Positions 50,430 through 62,049 of a DNA stretch of 64,000 nucleotides are shown in pieces; the stretch's first letter is position 1, and each line of letters begins with the position of its first letter. The position numbers were made by a program, and so were the translations under genes. The stretch comes from Sesamum alatum (Eukaryota; Streptophyta; Magnoliopsida; Lamiales; Pedaliaceae): assembly GCA_034509735.1 (NCBI GenBank), contig JACGWO010000005.1, positions 40,144,479-40,208,478 on the forward strand, read 5' to 3'. The notes under the pieces were generated by a model. The model saw only the letters and a program-made list of their open reading frames with translations. It did no database searches and was not told the DNA's origin.

Positions 50430-51568
50430 TGAAATGAAAAGATGAAAAGGGACTCATTATTATCAAGGGTTCATTAATATTAATAACATCAAATATATAT
50501 ATATATATATATAAATACATGGGGTATCATTTAATTTAAGAATTAATATCTTGTTTATGCATTGCTCTGATCATCATCTCTAATTGTACTTAGATTTTCA
50601 GTCTTTCTCTTTTTTTCTTTATTGTTCTTGGTGATGTATTTCTGTACAGCCAGGTTATGTGATGGCTCTGCAGATTTGGTTTTTGGGCCTCTTTATTGAG
50701 GCTTCTTTATTGGGTTTGACTAGTGTAATAAAGGGCTTTATCTCCTTCAGAGGGAGTTGAATTGTTTTGGCCTCATTACTAGTTGGTTGTTCCTCTTTAA
50801 GACAAGATTGTGTTGACTAAACTTAGTCTTCAATTGACAACAAATTCTGGGAAAACTGCATTTTATAACATATTGTCTGGGTAGGGGTCCATATTTGCAA
50901 ACACTCTGGTTTCAGCTGTCACTTCTCATTTCTCCAAGAAGTCTGCCTTACTGGCCACCTACAACTACCAAAGGTCCGATCCCTCAGTCTAAGCAAACGA
51001 TAAGCCCATGGCTACCTAACAATTCTTGATTAATCCAAAGCATACAACTGCAAAAGTAGCTGTGGCGATGCACCGAGGGAGAACATACCAATGCTTGTGA
51101 ATCACTGACCCTACACATCAAGTGCACCAGTCTCTCAAACAATGAAACCAAGTAATTCAGTGCTCGTAACCAATGGCGTCCGCCACTTTAAACAGTAAAC
51201 ACACTCGTGGTGTCACCAATGAACCTTAAAGAGTTCATATGCACATATGTTCTGCTGTACCAAATGGAGGTAGATAGGAAGTACCAGTAATGCACAGATT
51301 CACCCTGAAGCAGAAGAATATGGACACGTACAAGTAGCATCAAAGAAACCATGAATACGAACAAGCAACGATTTGACAGTGCTAAATATTTTGTTGACCA
51401 GAGATGACATGTATGAATAAATACAGAATCAGCAGTTTTATTATGTGTACAGTCAAAAAGAGGCATATCAGATAATTTAAAAGTTAAGGACCCCCACCCC
51501 ACCGCCGCCCCTGGCGGGCTTCATCTAGATTCTAATGTAGTTAATGCCGAAAACCGAGGGGGCTACAC
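50430..51568. other. Region between convergent NAC057 and DHH genes
   Basis: It probably contains both 3' UTRs. An (AT)n lies at about 50490-50512, soon after the NAC stop codon. No further gene is seen; the open frame 51188-51502 on the minus strand has no recognisable content. Confidence 0.55.
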
Positions 51569-54500
51569 CTAGATTGAGTTATTAAGAGAAACCTTCCACC
51601 TTTGAAATTCTGCATTGTTTATCATGAATGAGCTTGCATTCCGGTGGCCTCCACCTGAATATTCCTGCATAAAATTTGATCGTATGTTAAAGTTAGCTTC
51701 AATTCATTATTATAGATATTTTCTCAAGGAGAAATACGATAGTTCAGAAAGTAGAACGGACCTGTGATATGGGTGTAGTATCCTCATCACTGATGCTCCT
51801 TAGGCTAATTTTTAATACTTGGTCATTATCAAGCTCAGGTACTCTGTACACAACAGCTCCTATGCCCCTAAATGTAATAAGCATAACGATGATGGAAAAG
51901 ATAAGCAAGTTTCAAATTGTTTGCAGGAATTTCAAAGTGCGGATTTTGTAGACATTTCTTCCGTTTGCAAGATGAACAATTTGCATTATGTTTTCCACAA
52001 GATAACTTCATAAAAGTTAAGGGCGTCCGAGAAGAGATGAGGAAGGGGAAGAGAAAAGGAAAGAAAATAGCATGCCACTGAAGTGTAGAAGTCAAGTAAC
52101 TAAAAACCTCAAGTTCATTTTGATACTTTTATTTGCTAACTGATGCCCAAGCTCGCTCCTTAACTCATATACAGCATCTGCATTGACAGCCTACAAGTAA
52201 AAAATGGGGAAAATGGGCATATAAGTGGTGTAATGTCAAACTAATCAAGCAAACTATTAATGAACTCAAATGCCAAATATATGTATTATTGGCATAAAAC
52301 ACATTATGACTGTTATATAACCTCCCAGTACCAAAAAGATTCTATAACATATAACACATCAAAGAAAAAGTTAAGTTACCACTGCAACTAAATTTGATAC
52401 AATTAGGAGATCAAGGATATGAAGAAGATTACTCAGATAGTTCATGTGAAACTGACAAGGAGGGGGCAGTGGAAAATGGTCATGATACTCCTACTGAAAA
52501 GGTCGAGGGCTTGGTGGAGTAATTTAATGATATGCAGGCCAGGATCCTCCCCCAGCTGAGGTCTTACTGCGCAGTTAATCTATTTTTCTTTCCCAATCCC
52601 AATTATCAGTTCAAAGTTTACATCTAAAACAGATTGATTGACCCAGTTTACATATCGTTTTGTGCAACATACGGGAGCCAAAATCAATTATGTGATAGAA
52701 TTTCGACTAATCTTCCAAATTAGAGATGATTAGCTTCTCAGCATTAATATCTTTCAGTTATAAGGATCATTTGCCCTCAGAACAACATTGACTGTGCAGA
52801 CCAACACATTATGTCTCTATTCCAGATCAGAATTTCTCAGGAGAGGAAAAGCATGGAAATTTATAAAGACCTTCCAAGTTGAATTCAAGACATAAATATG
52901 TCAATTTGGAAATAACTTTAAGCATTTTTACAGTTAGGAACAGCCTCCTTCTACCAGTGCAAGAAAAAGGACCAAATTGCCTCGCTCTTCTTTCACTCCT
53001 TAAATAAATTTTAAATGGCACTGAGAGCTCCTCCATCCTGTCTTTAATCAGCTATTCTTCCTATCAGCCTACAGCCCCTTGAGCTCTGATAACTCAAAAA
53101 AGTAAGAGCAAAAATAATAATGTTTGCATGCACATCAACAGGTCATCCTCCGTTGCAAACTGCAGATTTACAGTTTCGAGGCGATCCTAGTGGTAACACC
53201 AGATTTGCGATTCCATCTCCCACCTCAGAATTATTTTCAGGATACTGGCAACATTTGGTCAATTAAACATGTCCACTAATTGTTGTCCTCAAGCAAAAGA
53301 TGGAAAACAGAGTATGCAATTCACCGCCATTCCTCAGTGGACAATCAATTATCTAACTTATCATGCCATCCAAGATGTAGACTTATCGGCCTACAGAAAC
53401 AAAATAGTCTATGCATTTCTACTGGCCTCACCTTTCAAAAGTCCTGTTAACTATTCAAAGAAAATCAATACTTTTGGCAAGAACCTTCTTTAGTTTACAA
53501 CGACATAAAACTTGCACTTCAACAAATGCAATTTGCAAAGTGTTCCACCCTGAGCCTCAGCACAATGAACAGGATACTATCTGCAGTAAGAGTCATTGAG
53601 GGCCCGGTTGCAGACTAACATGCAGTGGAGTTATAATAAAAGAACCAATCGTGTACAAATTTAAGATAGCTGGTGAATTCACAAAAAAGAGAGAAAAACA
53701 AACAAACAAACAAACAAACAAACCACACACACACACACACACACGCTTCGCCAACAAACATTTCTTACAGAAAATAAACACAGTTCAAGTAAGTGTACAG
53801 AAAACAGTCAAAAAGTGATGGCTGCCAGATGTACCAGGCAATGTCCAAAAGCTCCACCACCAAGTGCAATTTCATATGACTGCTCCAGAACCTCCTCTAT
53901 AATTGTCTGTTTGTGTGCCAAGCTTGACATACCTTGACTTACTACTGAGTCAAGTTTTAACGAGAGCAACTGAAATTACGCCAACTTTAAGCAGAAAAGC
54001 CTCAAAAAGAAATTGAAAACATGCAAAGTATAGTTTGAGTAATGTGTATTAGTGTTCAGTATTAAAATCAATTAGAAACCACAAGCTTCGGCCAAAGATT
54101 CAAATATAGTTTGAGTAATGTGTATTAGTGATTCAGTATTAAAATCAATTAGAAACTGCAGGCTCAGCCAACGATTCAGAAGGCCATAATAGCATGTCAG
54201 TAAATATTATGATTTATTATAAAAACATGCATGAGTCAAATAGCAATGTTGACCAAAAGTGCTTTAACATTCAAGTAACTATAGAAGGCCAGGCAGCTAT
54301 ACTGGAATATCTAGAATATCTAGTTACTTAGACAAAAGCAATATAACATTGTTAAGCATGCCAATTAAGATTAAACACTTAGCCAGAACTTAGAAATTAC
54401 TTTTTGAAAAATAAGTGAGTTAAGCTTTAATCTTAATATTGGGGGTGGCAACATCCAACAGACATTATAGCACAGGCAAAAAGAAATTATCTCAGCTAAT

Positions 54501-56293
54501 TATACCCGGTTCACTTCAAAACAAGATGAGATTAAAAGCCACACTAGAGCCCCTGACTTGATAATATAGATGTATTTAGACATTGACCCCTTGAATTATC
54601 AGCTTCATCAGTTATCTTATTGACATCCAAAATAAATTAAAAGCAAAAATAGTAAGCAGAAGAAGTTTCATCAATTTCTGGGAAAGTAGAAGATGTAACG
54701 GTATAAAACATACTATAATCAATCATTTTGTTATCACATTGAATTGATACACGCAATGGATCTTTCGCACACGGACTAGACAACCAAACCATAACCAGGT
54801 CTCCAAATCTTTTATTAAAAATAAGCATCTTAAATTGACAGTATATAAGCCTAACATAATATAAAGATCTATTTTTTAAACTCGACACCAAAAAAGCAGA
54901 TCCAATTCTACCTCTCCACTTATACACACATGTTGAGTTTGCCAAACTGAGGCTATGTTCACGAAATCATCAAAACTTTGAAACGGACTTGGGTAACTAA
55001 CAATGTGACTCGTCAAAATTTCAGCTTCATTAGTTTAAATCATCAAAACTTTTGAAGCAAACTTGGGTAACTACACTTTCATGATTATTCCACCATCATT
55101 TTCATGCATGAGGTAGTTTAAATTTTAACGTTTTTGCACTGTAAGATGCATGTAATTCCTTTCTGGAAATATTTTTTATATGTGTAGTTACCAAATTATG
55201 AACAGTACATGTTGCACAGAAGGTACCTGTTGGAACAAGGTGGGGTTCAATATGACATCAAATTCAAGGTTCAAATCCTTCAATCCGCTGCTAAATGCTT
55301 TACTATTAGGAAGGCGCCACCTCCACAGATCTCCATCCTCAATATATTCAAATAGCCTCCTCACTCTCTGAAACTCACCAATCGGACCATTTTTTCTACT
55401 ATTGATGTCCCCACCGAAGAGTTTCTCCTTGAAATAATCATAAGCTATAGTAGCTCCACTCCTCTCCATATCGATTACTTTAATCACATTTCCACTAGTT
55501 GACATCCCTGAACCCAACAACTCTAGTGCAGTCTTGTGATGATCTAAGACCACAACCCTATATTGCAAATCAAACAAAGAAATAACCAAAAATGTAAAAG
55601 AATGTTGAAACTCTAATATAAATTCCATAATGAGAATCAAGACTTTCTTTTCTTTCTTTTGCTTTTGTATGGGCTAGTGGGAATCTATTCATCAACCGCT
55701 TCTAGCTCCTCACATTTGCCGAACATAAAGGTGTATCAAACGAATAACAAAAATTCAAATATTAATTAGACCCAAAAATAAAGATCATCTACACATATAA
55801 GAAATAAAAGAATTGAGCTAAACCCACTAAAAGCACTTGACCCTGATCTTCAATTCACATCATAAAAGCAGAATCATTTAAAAATGCCCAACAATCTACT
55901 TCCATGAATAAGTGTAGCAACAAAAAATAGTAAAAAATATTGCCTTTCAACTTTAGGAGATAGCTGCTGAATGAAACCCGGCGGTCCCACAAAATCCAGA
56001 AGGTAAACATTGTCAATTTCACTAAGGGGCAAATCATCCGCCCTGAAACATACAACAAACACCATGAGTGCACCGCCAAAAACATACCGGCAAACATAAA
56101 CATACAGTTGCAGAGGGCCTGTTTGAAGAAATGAGAACCTGAGTGGAGAGTAGACGGTGTTCGGAAAGAAGAGAGGTGGGGGAGTTGTTGCCGCCGGAGA
56201 GTGAGAGAAGTAGAGGTGGGCGGCCAAAGCGGCAAACGCGCCGTCGGGGCACGGGTAGTGATACAACACCGCTGATTTCTTGATCGCCGCCAT
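51569..56293 (-). CDS. DHH/DHHA1-family phosphoesterase, function unknown in plants
   Basis: A predicted metal-dependent phosphoesterase of the DHH superfamily; the substrate is unknown. Exons: 56293-56139, 56042-55944, 55557-55227, 53969-53835, 52190-52108, 51867-51762, 51664-51569; 1005 nt, 334 aa, consistent phase. Motif I is YHYPCPDGAFAA (11-22), then VYLLDF at about 66-71, and the DHH motif in VVVLDHHKTALEL with D90-H91-H92. The C-terminal DHHA1-type domain holds GGGAFGHCLAVNAD, IGAVVYRVPE and GGGHRNASSFM (307-317). The start at MAAIKKSAVLYHY is preferred over in-frame upstream Mets, because the family begins shortly before motif I. Intron 2 has a GC donor (GAAAG|GCAATA), needed to join E-R-V-V-V-L-D-H-H; the other introns are GT-AG. 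Introns 3 and 4 are 1.26 and 1.64 kb. Confidence 0.88.
52391..52522 (+). pseudogene. Short coding-like fragment inside a DHH intron
   Basis: A 43-codon open stretch with strongly acidic, coding-like content (LGDQGYEEDYSDSSCETDKE, then ENGHDTPTEKVEGLVE) ends in TAA. It runs opposite to the host gene within intron 4. It resembles a remnant of a captured or transposon-borne gene, but I cannot name the source. Confidence 0.3.
53695..53746. repeat. (CAAA)n and (CA)n microsatellite
   Basis: About six AAAC units followed by about ten CA units, in intron 4 of the DHH gene. Confidence 0.9.
54029..54180. repeat. 76-bp tandem duplication, 2 copies
   Basis: Both copies start TATAGTTTGAGTAATGTGTA (54029 and 54105) and share GTATTAAAATCAATTAGAAA and a CGATTCA/AGATTCA end. 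They differ at several positions near the end. They lie in intron 3 of the DHH gene, just upstream of exon 4. Confidence 0.88.
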
Positions 56294-56399
56294 TGTTGTG
56301 TCTGCGGTCGAATGTAACGCATTCATCAACATCTCTGTCAGCTGCCACCATATATTATTTTTCAAAAACATAAAACCATATTAATCATCATTTTTTAAA

Positions 56400-57500
56400 A
56401 ATCTCTAAAATAACATAATGGTCAAGTTTTTCATTTTTATTCTTTCAAAAATAATTAAAAAATAATAATTACAATTTAATCAAATAAAAACAAGAAAATA
56501 ATAAAATATTACAAAAAAAAAACCTAGCTCGCTATTAATTTTAAATTTATAATTTGTGACACGTTCTATAATTCTCACTATTTGTGACACGTTCTACGCG
56601 TGTATAATTCTTTAATATTATTTAAAATAAAATATTTATTATTTAATAAAATATATAGAAAATAATTAGCTAATATTAAATTTATAAGAAGTTGTAATAA
56701 AAAACATATCTTGATATAATATTAGGGAGAGAGAGAAAGATATGTGTGAAGATTAAAAAGAAAACAAATGACTACTAAAAGATAGTAGAAGAACGGAAGT
56801 TAAATAAATAAATAAAAATAATAAATTAAATATTAAAATATAGAAAATAACATAAAAAAAATACCAAAGAATACTCTCTCTTATTAATAAAGTATGAATT
56901 ATTTATTTATGTATTTATTTATTTTGATCTAACATATTATGTATTTACAATGTAATTCTCTTGCTTTTAGCAAACAAATGTTCATCTCCCCTCTTGCATT
57001 CTAAAAACTAACGGTAAAACATACTCGATAAGTCTTATAGTTTAAATTATATTTATTTAATTAACTATAATAAACGATATGAGTAATCGATCAAAATTGA
57101 TCAAATGTGTATAAGTAGAAATCAAATGACGCAATAAATTATCGCAAGAAATAAATATTATGGAAAGTATTATAATCAATCAATATTAGAACAACCAAAG
57201 TAATTACTATAGACTAAGGATGGTCTACGTTCAAGGCTCGGTGCATATTAGGTGAGATATTTAATTTCTTAAAAAAATAAGGCCTTCATGTGATTAAATA
57301 AAGCTAAACATATGTTATGATAAATGTTAATATTTTATCATAAGTTCACAATTGCAACAAGAATAATTTAAGGTGTCACTCATGAGTTATAACCGGCAAA
57401 AATGATTATTTTGTTCTTGAGATGAGGTTGTTGTGAGTAAAGACAATTTAAATACGAAATAATTTTAAATAATATTAAAAACATAGGTAAATTATTAGTA
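56400..57500. other. AT-rich spacer
   Basis: Very AT-rich, with a short duplicated TTTGTGACACGTTCTA at about 56555 and 56580. No gene is seen. Confidence 0.6.
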
Positions 57501-57813
57501 TGCGGACAAAGTTATAAATGGACATAGTTATTCCTCTTATGGCTAACAATATTTAGATGCAATTATTGATTTAAATGCATTTATGAATCATCGTCGTCTT
57601 ATGATAATAGAGGCTGCTAATTAGTGTGGCGCGTAAAAGTAATTATTTGTTGACAAACACACACAAATTTAGTTCTTTTTACATGCCTAGAATTAATTTT
57701 TCATCAAAATGACATTCTACATTATTTCTTTTTCAAAAAGAAATCACTTAATCGAAATGACAAATTGCATAAAATTATATAATTTGAGTTTCAGGACCAA
57801 AATATTACGCTAT

Positions 57814-58336
57814 TGATGTGGTGAGATCTTATTATACTCAGTTTGTATTTCAGAAAAGGCCTGCATTTCATCATCGGTGAGGGGAGTATTTATAAGCAGG
57901 CCCCCGGGGGTGGGGAGGGAGCTACACTCACACGCCCTCGTAGCGTATCTTTTGCTTGATCTTTTTAGGATTTTTTCGAATTTTCGGGGATCTTGTCGGA
58001 TCCGTGGTGCCTTTCCTCCTGAATTAATACGAGGTCTCAATTCGAAGCCCTGAGAGATCCCTCGTAGCCTTCCTTCTCGGGGATGCCTCGTAGGATATCT
58101 TTTGCTTTATCTTTTTAGGATTTTCTCGGATTTTCGGGGATCTTGTCGGATCCGTGGTGTCCTCCCTCTGAATTAATACGAGGTCTTCCCCTAAGTTAAT
58201 ACGAGGTCCCAATTCGAGGCCCTGAGATCTCCCTCGTAGCCTCTCCTCGTCCATCCTCCTTCGTATTGCCCCGAGATCTCCCTCGTGGCCTCTCCTCGTT
58301 TATCCTCATTCGTATTCCTCTCTCGTGCCCACATCA
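57814..58336 (-). mobile_element. Solo LTR, 523 bp, with 5-bp target duplication
   Basis: It begins TGATGTGG and ends CCACATCA (perfect 8-bp inverted ends with TG...CA). It is flanked by GCTAT at 57809-57813 and 58337-58341. It is much more GC-rich than its surroundings. A TATA box, TATAAATA on the minus strand, lies near 57890, followed by AATAAG near the 57814 end, so transcription would run on the minus strand with a short R/U5. No internal retrotransposon sequence adjoins it. The putative U3 holds an about 150-bp tandem repeat starting CCTCGTAG at 57936 and 58086, plus a shorter duplicated CTCCCTCGT.GCCTCTCCTCG unit near 58231 and 58279. Confidence 0.9.
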
Positions 58337-58624
58337 GCTATGTTGAAATATAACATATTAATTTATTGAAATTACAAATACTATTTAAGAAAATAGATAT
58401 AAAATGAAATTATTATTAAAAATATTGAAAACGATAAAGAAAATATCTAAGAATCCAACCTATAAAAAACTAATTTCAACCCTCCACCCCTAGTTTTATT
58501 GGCTTTGTTCCTCTTATAAACATTTCACACTAATTAAAATAATTTTAGATTAAAGTTTCATTCGAAATTTATACGCAACTTTAATGATCCAATTGGAATC
58601 TCGTTTTTAAATGATAGTATTATA

Positions 58625-58690
58625 AATTCGTTTGACCATCAACTTAAAATTAAATGTTATGAGTTCGAGTGCCAACAAATGTAGGTGTAT
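58625..58690 (+). mobile_element. tRNA-related SINE fragment, candidate
   Basis: A B-box-like GAGTTCGAGTGCC is at 58661-58673 with an A-box-like GTTTGACCATCAAC about 25 bp earlier. Only the promoter-like part is recognisable. Confidence 0.35.
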
Positions 58691-59125
58691 ATAATATTTG
58701 ATATATATTCAGTGAGCATAATATATTCAGTTTTTTTTTTTTTTTCTAGAAAGACAATAATTATATAGAGCGCTCTACTTCTTTCCATTTTTTCTTTTAG
58801 AAAAAATAATATTCAAATATATTGTTACGTTAGCAATATCTAATATAAATAAATAATATACAATAATCAATCATTAATTAAATCAACAATGCGAGTTAAA
58901 CAAAATTTAAATGCATTGAATGATATAACATTTGATGTATATTCAATGAGCATAATAAATTCAATTTATTTTCTAAAAAGACAATAGTTATATAGGGCGC
59001 TCTACTTCTTTCCATTTTTTCTTTGAGAAAAATCAATATTCAAATATACTATTACATTATCAATATCTAATATAAATAAATAATATATGATAATCAATCA
59101 TTAATTAAATCAACAATGTGAGCTG
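58690..59125. repeat. 234-bp tandem duplication, 2 copies
   Basis: Copies start at about 58690 and 58924. Both carry ATTCA(G/A)TGAGCATAATA, GCGCTCTACTTCTTTCCATT and AATCAATCATTAATTAAATC. Several substitutions separate them. Confidence 0.85.
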
Positions 59126-59728
59126 AATGGAATTGTTACTTTCCAAAAATATTGCTGAAAATTAATATTTTTTCTTCAATAAATTGAGCTTAAAATCTTA
59201 TAAAACATACTATGTAAGTACACAATTATATATAACATCCTTGTTTATTGTATATGTGAATTATTGATTTTCGAAAACATAGGAAATAATTATTACTACG
59301 ACAACGACTATGTTGTAAATAGACGTAGTTATTCTCTTTGTGGCTAACAATATTTAGCTGCATTTATGATTCGTTATCCTCTTAGGATTTATAGTAGAGA
59401 GGGCACCAATTAATATGGCACGTAAAAGTAATAATTTGTTGACTAACATATAAATTTAATCCATTTTACATGCCCAAAATTATTTCTTTGCTAAATTGCA
59501 TTCTTACTAAGAAAATTCACTAAATTTAAATGATCATTGTGTGTAACTATATACTTCGAGACCAAAGACTTGAAATATGTTAAAATATATATCATGAATT
59601 TCCAAAAAATAACAGATAATTTCTTTATTTAAACTTGAAAACAGAATTATTATTCTCAAATTTTAAATTACAATTGAAATGATCTTCCAAAATGAAACCC
59701 ATAAATAACTAATTCCATTGCGTTAAAT

Positions 59729-59730
59729 CA

Positions 59731-59798
<68 letters not shown>

Positions 59799-59800
59799 CA
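59729..59800. repeat. (TTA)n microsatellite, about 23 units
   Basis: A long pure TTA/ATT run, interrupted only at its right end (ATCATTATC). Confidence 0.95.
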
Positions 59801-60699
59801 TTATCAGCAAGCCTCCGGAGTAATTAAAAGCATCTCAAATCAATATTGTTATTTAAAAATTTATACTGCATTGTACCAATCCAATCAACATTTTAAGAAA
59901 AAAGACGAATGGTGATTTAAACCCTTCCTGTCATGCGCATAAAAATCGAATTCATTTATAATTTTCAATTATTTTCAAATTTTTTAGATGAAAACCCCCA
60001 ATAAAGACCAACCCATTGAAGGTTCAGTTCAGTTGCATGTGATTTGAAAATAATTAATTTAAGAAAAACTAATCATATATTTGGAGTTATAATTTCATAA
60101 TTGATTGCTAAGTTCCAAAACTAATTTCAATTCTACAGTTAATGAGAGAATTAAGAAACTATTTAACAGGCAAAATAAATAATTAGATGAAAAATAACTA
60201 CAGTATAATTAATAAATAATAAACCATTTCTTTTGATCAAACATCATTTTAGTAAAATTTGATCTTAAAAATTATTATTATTAAAAATGATTTCAACAGT
60301 ACAAAAATTTGCTATGCACTCAAAGCACAAATTTGATCACTAGCCAAATTGACATTTAACCTAAAAATCCAATATGAGAAATTGTCATCCATGCATAAAT
60401 GTCCCATCTACGGGCAAACCCTAGGGTGGCCCCCAATTGCCTGTCACATTTTTATTTTTCAATTTAATTTTCTTGAAATAGATTGGCCTACCAAAGCATC
60501 AACATACCCTCACATCCCCATATCCATTATGTATAGGTCCAATTTCAATTTGGGTCTACTGAAAAGAAACTTCTAGAAAAAATAAAAAAGAGAAAATTAC
60601 AAAAGAGTCCAATTATGAAAAGGGACAAATCTTGTGATAGTCTTAATTAATAGCTTATGTTTCCAATAATTACCCTCATTGGATGCTGCTTAAGATAAT
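59800..60699. other. AT-rich spacer
   Basis: No gene is seen. The open frame 60349-60576 on the plus strand has no recognisable content. Confidence 0.55.
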
Positions 60700-61157
60700 G
60701 GGTAAATTATATACACATTTTTTTAAGAATTATCATAATTATAAATACTATATCGTTGTTTGAAAATTTTGTAAATATCCTTTTATTTTAACGCCGTCTA
60801 ACATCAAGCTCATTCTATTAAGTTTGCATTCAATTTTTGTGGTTGGCTGATCAAAATGTTGTTTTGGATTATAAATTATAATTCTATATATTTCGTAAAA
60901 TCTTCTAAAATATTTTTGGATTAATATGCCCCAATTGATTAGATACTATACATATCCTCATTTTTTTTTTTTTTAGATTTTCTAAAACATTCCTTTAAAA
61001 GAAAAATAAACCAATAAGAGTAAAATTGCAATTTTCACCTTACAGTTTAGGAGTTAGATAATTATTTTTCATTTAAGGAAATATTTGTAATTTACAAACA
61101 CAAATGGGTTATCTGTAATTATGCCCAAATGCCAGGACATACAGTTGTAATTTAACC
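60700..61157. mobile_element. MITE-like element, GGATAAATTAC family, diverged copy
   Basis: The left end is GGGTAAATTATATACAC; the right end, reverse-complemented, is GGTTAAATTACAACTG. The inner motifs CATAATTATAAATAC, CGCCGTCTAACATC and GATCAAAATG match the 32870 and 45893 copies. No clear target duplication. Confidence 0.6.
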
Positions 61158-61181
61158 TAAAAATAATATACCAAAAGATAA

Positions 61182-61385
61182 AGGAAGCCTTGCTCGATTG
61201 GTAAGGTTGAAATATCGTAATTAAAATACTATGAGTTAGAGTCCTATGAATATGGATGTATGTCTACTTTTATAATAGTTTGTTATTTCTTTGTCTATTT
61301 TGAACGCGATTGTTGGTTTTAATTATTGATATATTTAATTGACCTTTGAATTTGAAGAATCATGTATTATAAAAAAATAATAATA
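61182..61385 (+). mobile_element. tRNA-related SINE candidate
   Basis: An A-box-like TTGCTCGATTGGTAAGG (61190-61206) and a degenerate B box GAGTTAGAGTCCT (61233-61245) are about 30 bp apart. The sequence ends in an A-rich stretch near 61370-61382. Confidence 0.45.
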
Positions 61386-61944
61386 TATTCATCTATACTA
61401 TATATTAGTGGAGATGGCCAATTTGATATCCAAATTAATTGGTCTGAAATTTAATTATTTTTAACTTTTTCACTCATTCCATATATACATTTTTTTCTCA
61501 TGCATTCTTACCTTATATATAATATCTTATAAATATATATTAAGTTATTTTTTACTCTACAAAAAATAAATAATATAATTTATCAATATATTTTATTGAA
61601 ATACTTTTTTAAATTTATGCACATACCACACTTACTAGTAAATTATTACGGAAAAGGATATCTTCCTAGAGTTGTAGTTTACTTAATTTAGTGAAAAAAT
61701 GAAAATTAAATAATGTGTTTTGGTGGGGTGGTGGTAAGGCCAAAAAATGCACTGTAAAGCACTGGTCCGTACCTTCCACCACCTCCAATTAATTATCTAC
61801 TCGCTCTCGTTCGTACACCAATTGGTGTGCTTGGTTACAAGGACATATGATGAACAAGGATATTTTTACATTATTATTATTATTTTTTTTCCTTTTTTGG
61901 TCTTTATTTTTCTAGTATTAGTTAAGATATAAATCATACAAATG

Positions 61945-62045
61945 CATGTCAACTCAGTTGATAAGGATAATTTTATTTTTTTTTAGTGAAAATTGTGTGT
62001 TCGACTACTCTTGAATACAAATGGTGGATAAGTTGTATGTACATA
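61945..62045 (+). mobile_element. tRNA-related SINE candidate
   Basis: TCAACTCAGTTGATAAGG (61949-61966) resembles an A box, and GTGTTCGACTACTC (61997-62010) a B box, with a T-rich insertion between them. Confidence 0.45.
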
Positions 62046-62049
62046 TATA

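Larger units (their letters stand above)
57505..59725. repeat. Diverged direct segmental duplication (about 430 bp per copy)
   Basis: Copy A (57505-57813 plus 58342-58500) and copy B (about 59300-59725) share GTGGCTAACAATATTTAG or its variant, CGTAAAAGTAAT, TTTGTTGAC, TTTTACATGCC and the block beginning GTTGAAATAT/GTTAAAATAT and ending AAATGA..AACTAATT. Copy A is split by the solo LTR. The copies are clearly related but diverged, so the duplication is old. Confidence 0.7.

Noticed and set aside
57810..58254. Minus-strand open frames in the solo LTR
   Set aside because: They follow the tandem repeats of the LTR and do not resemble retrotransposon proteins.
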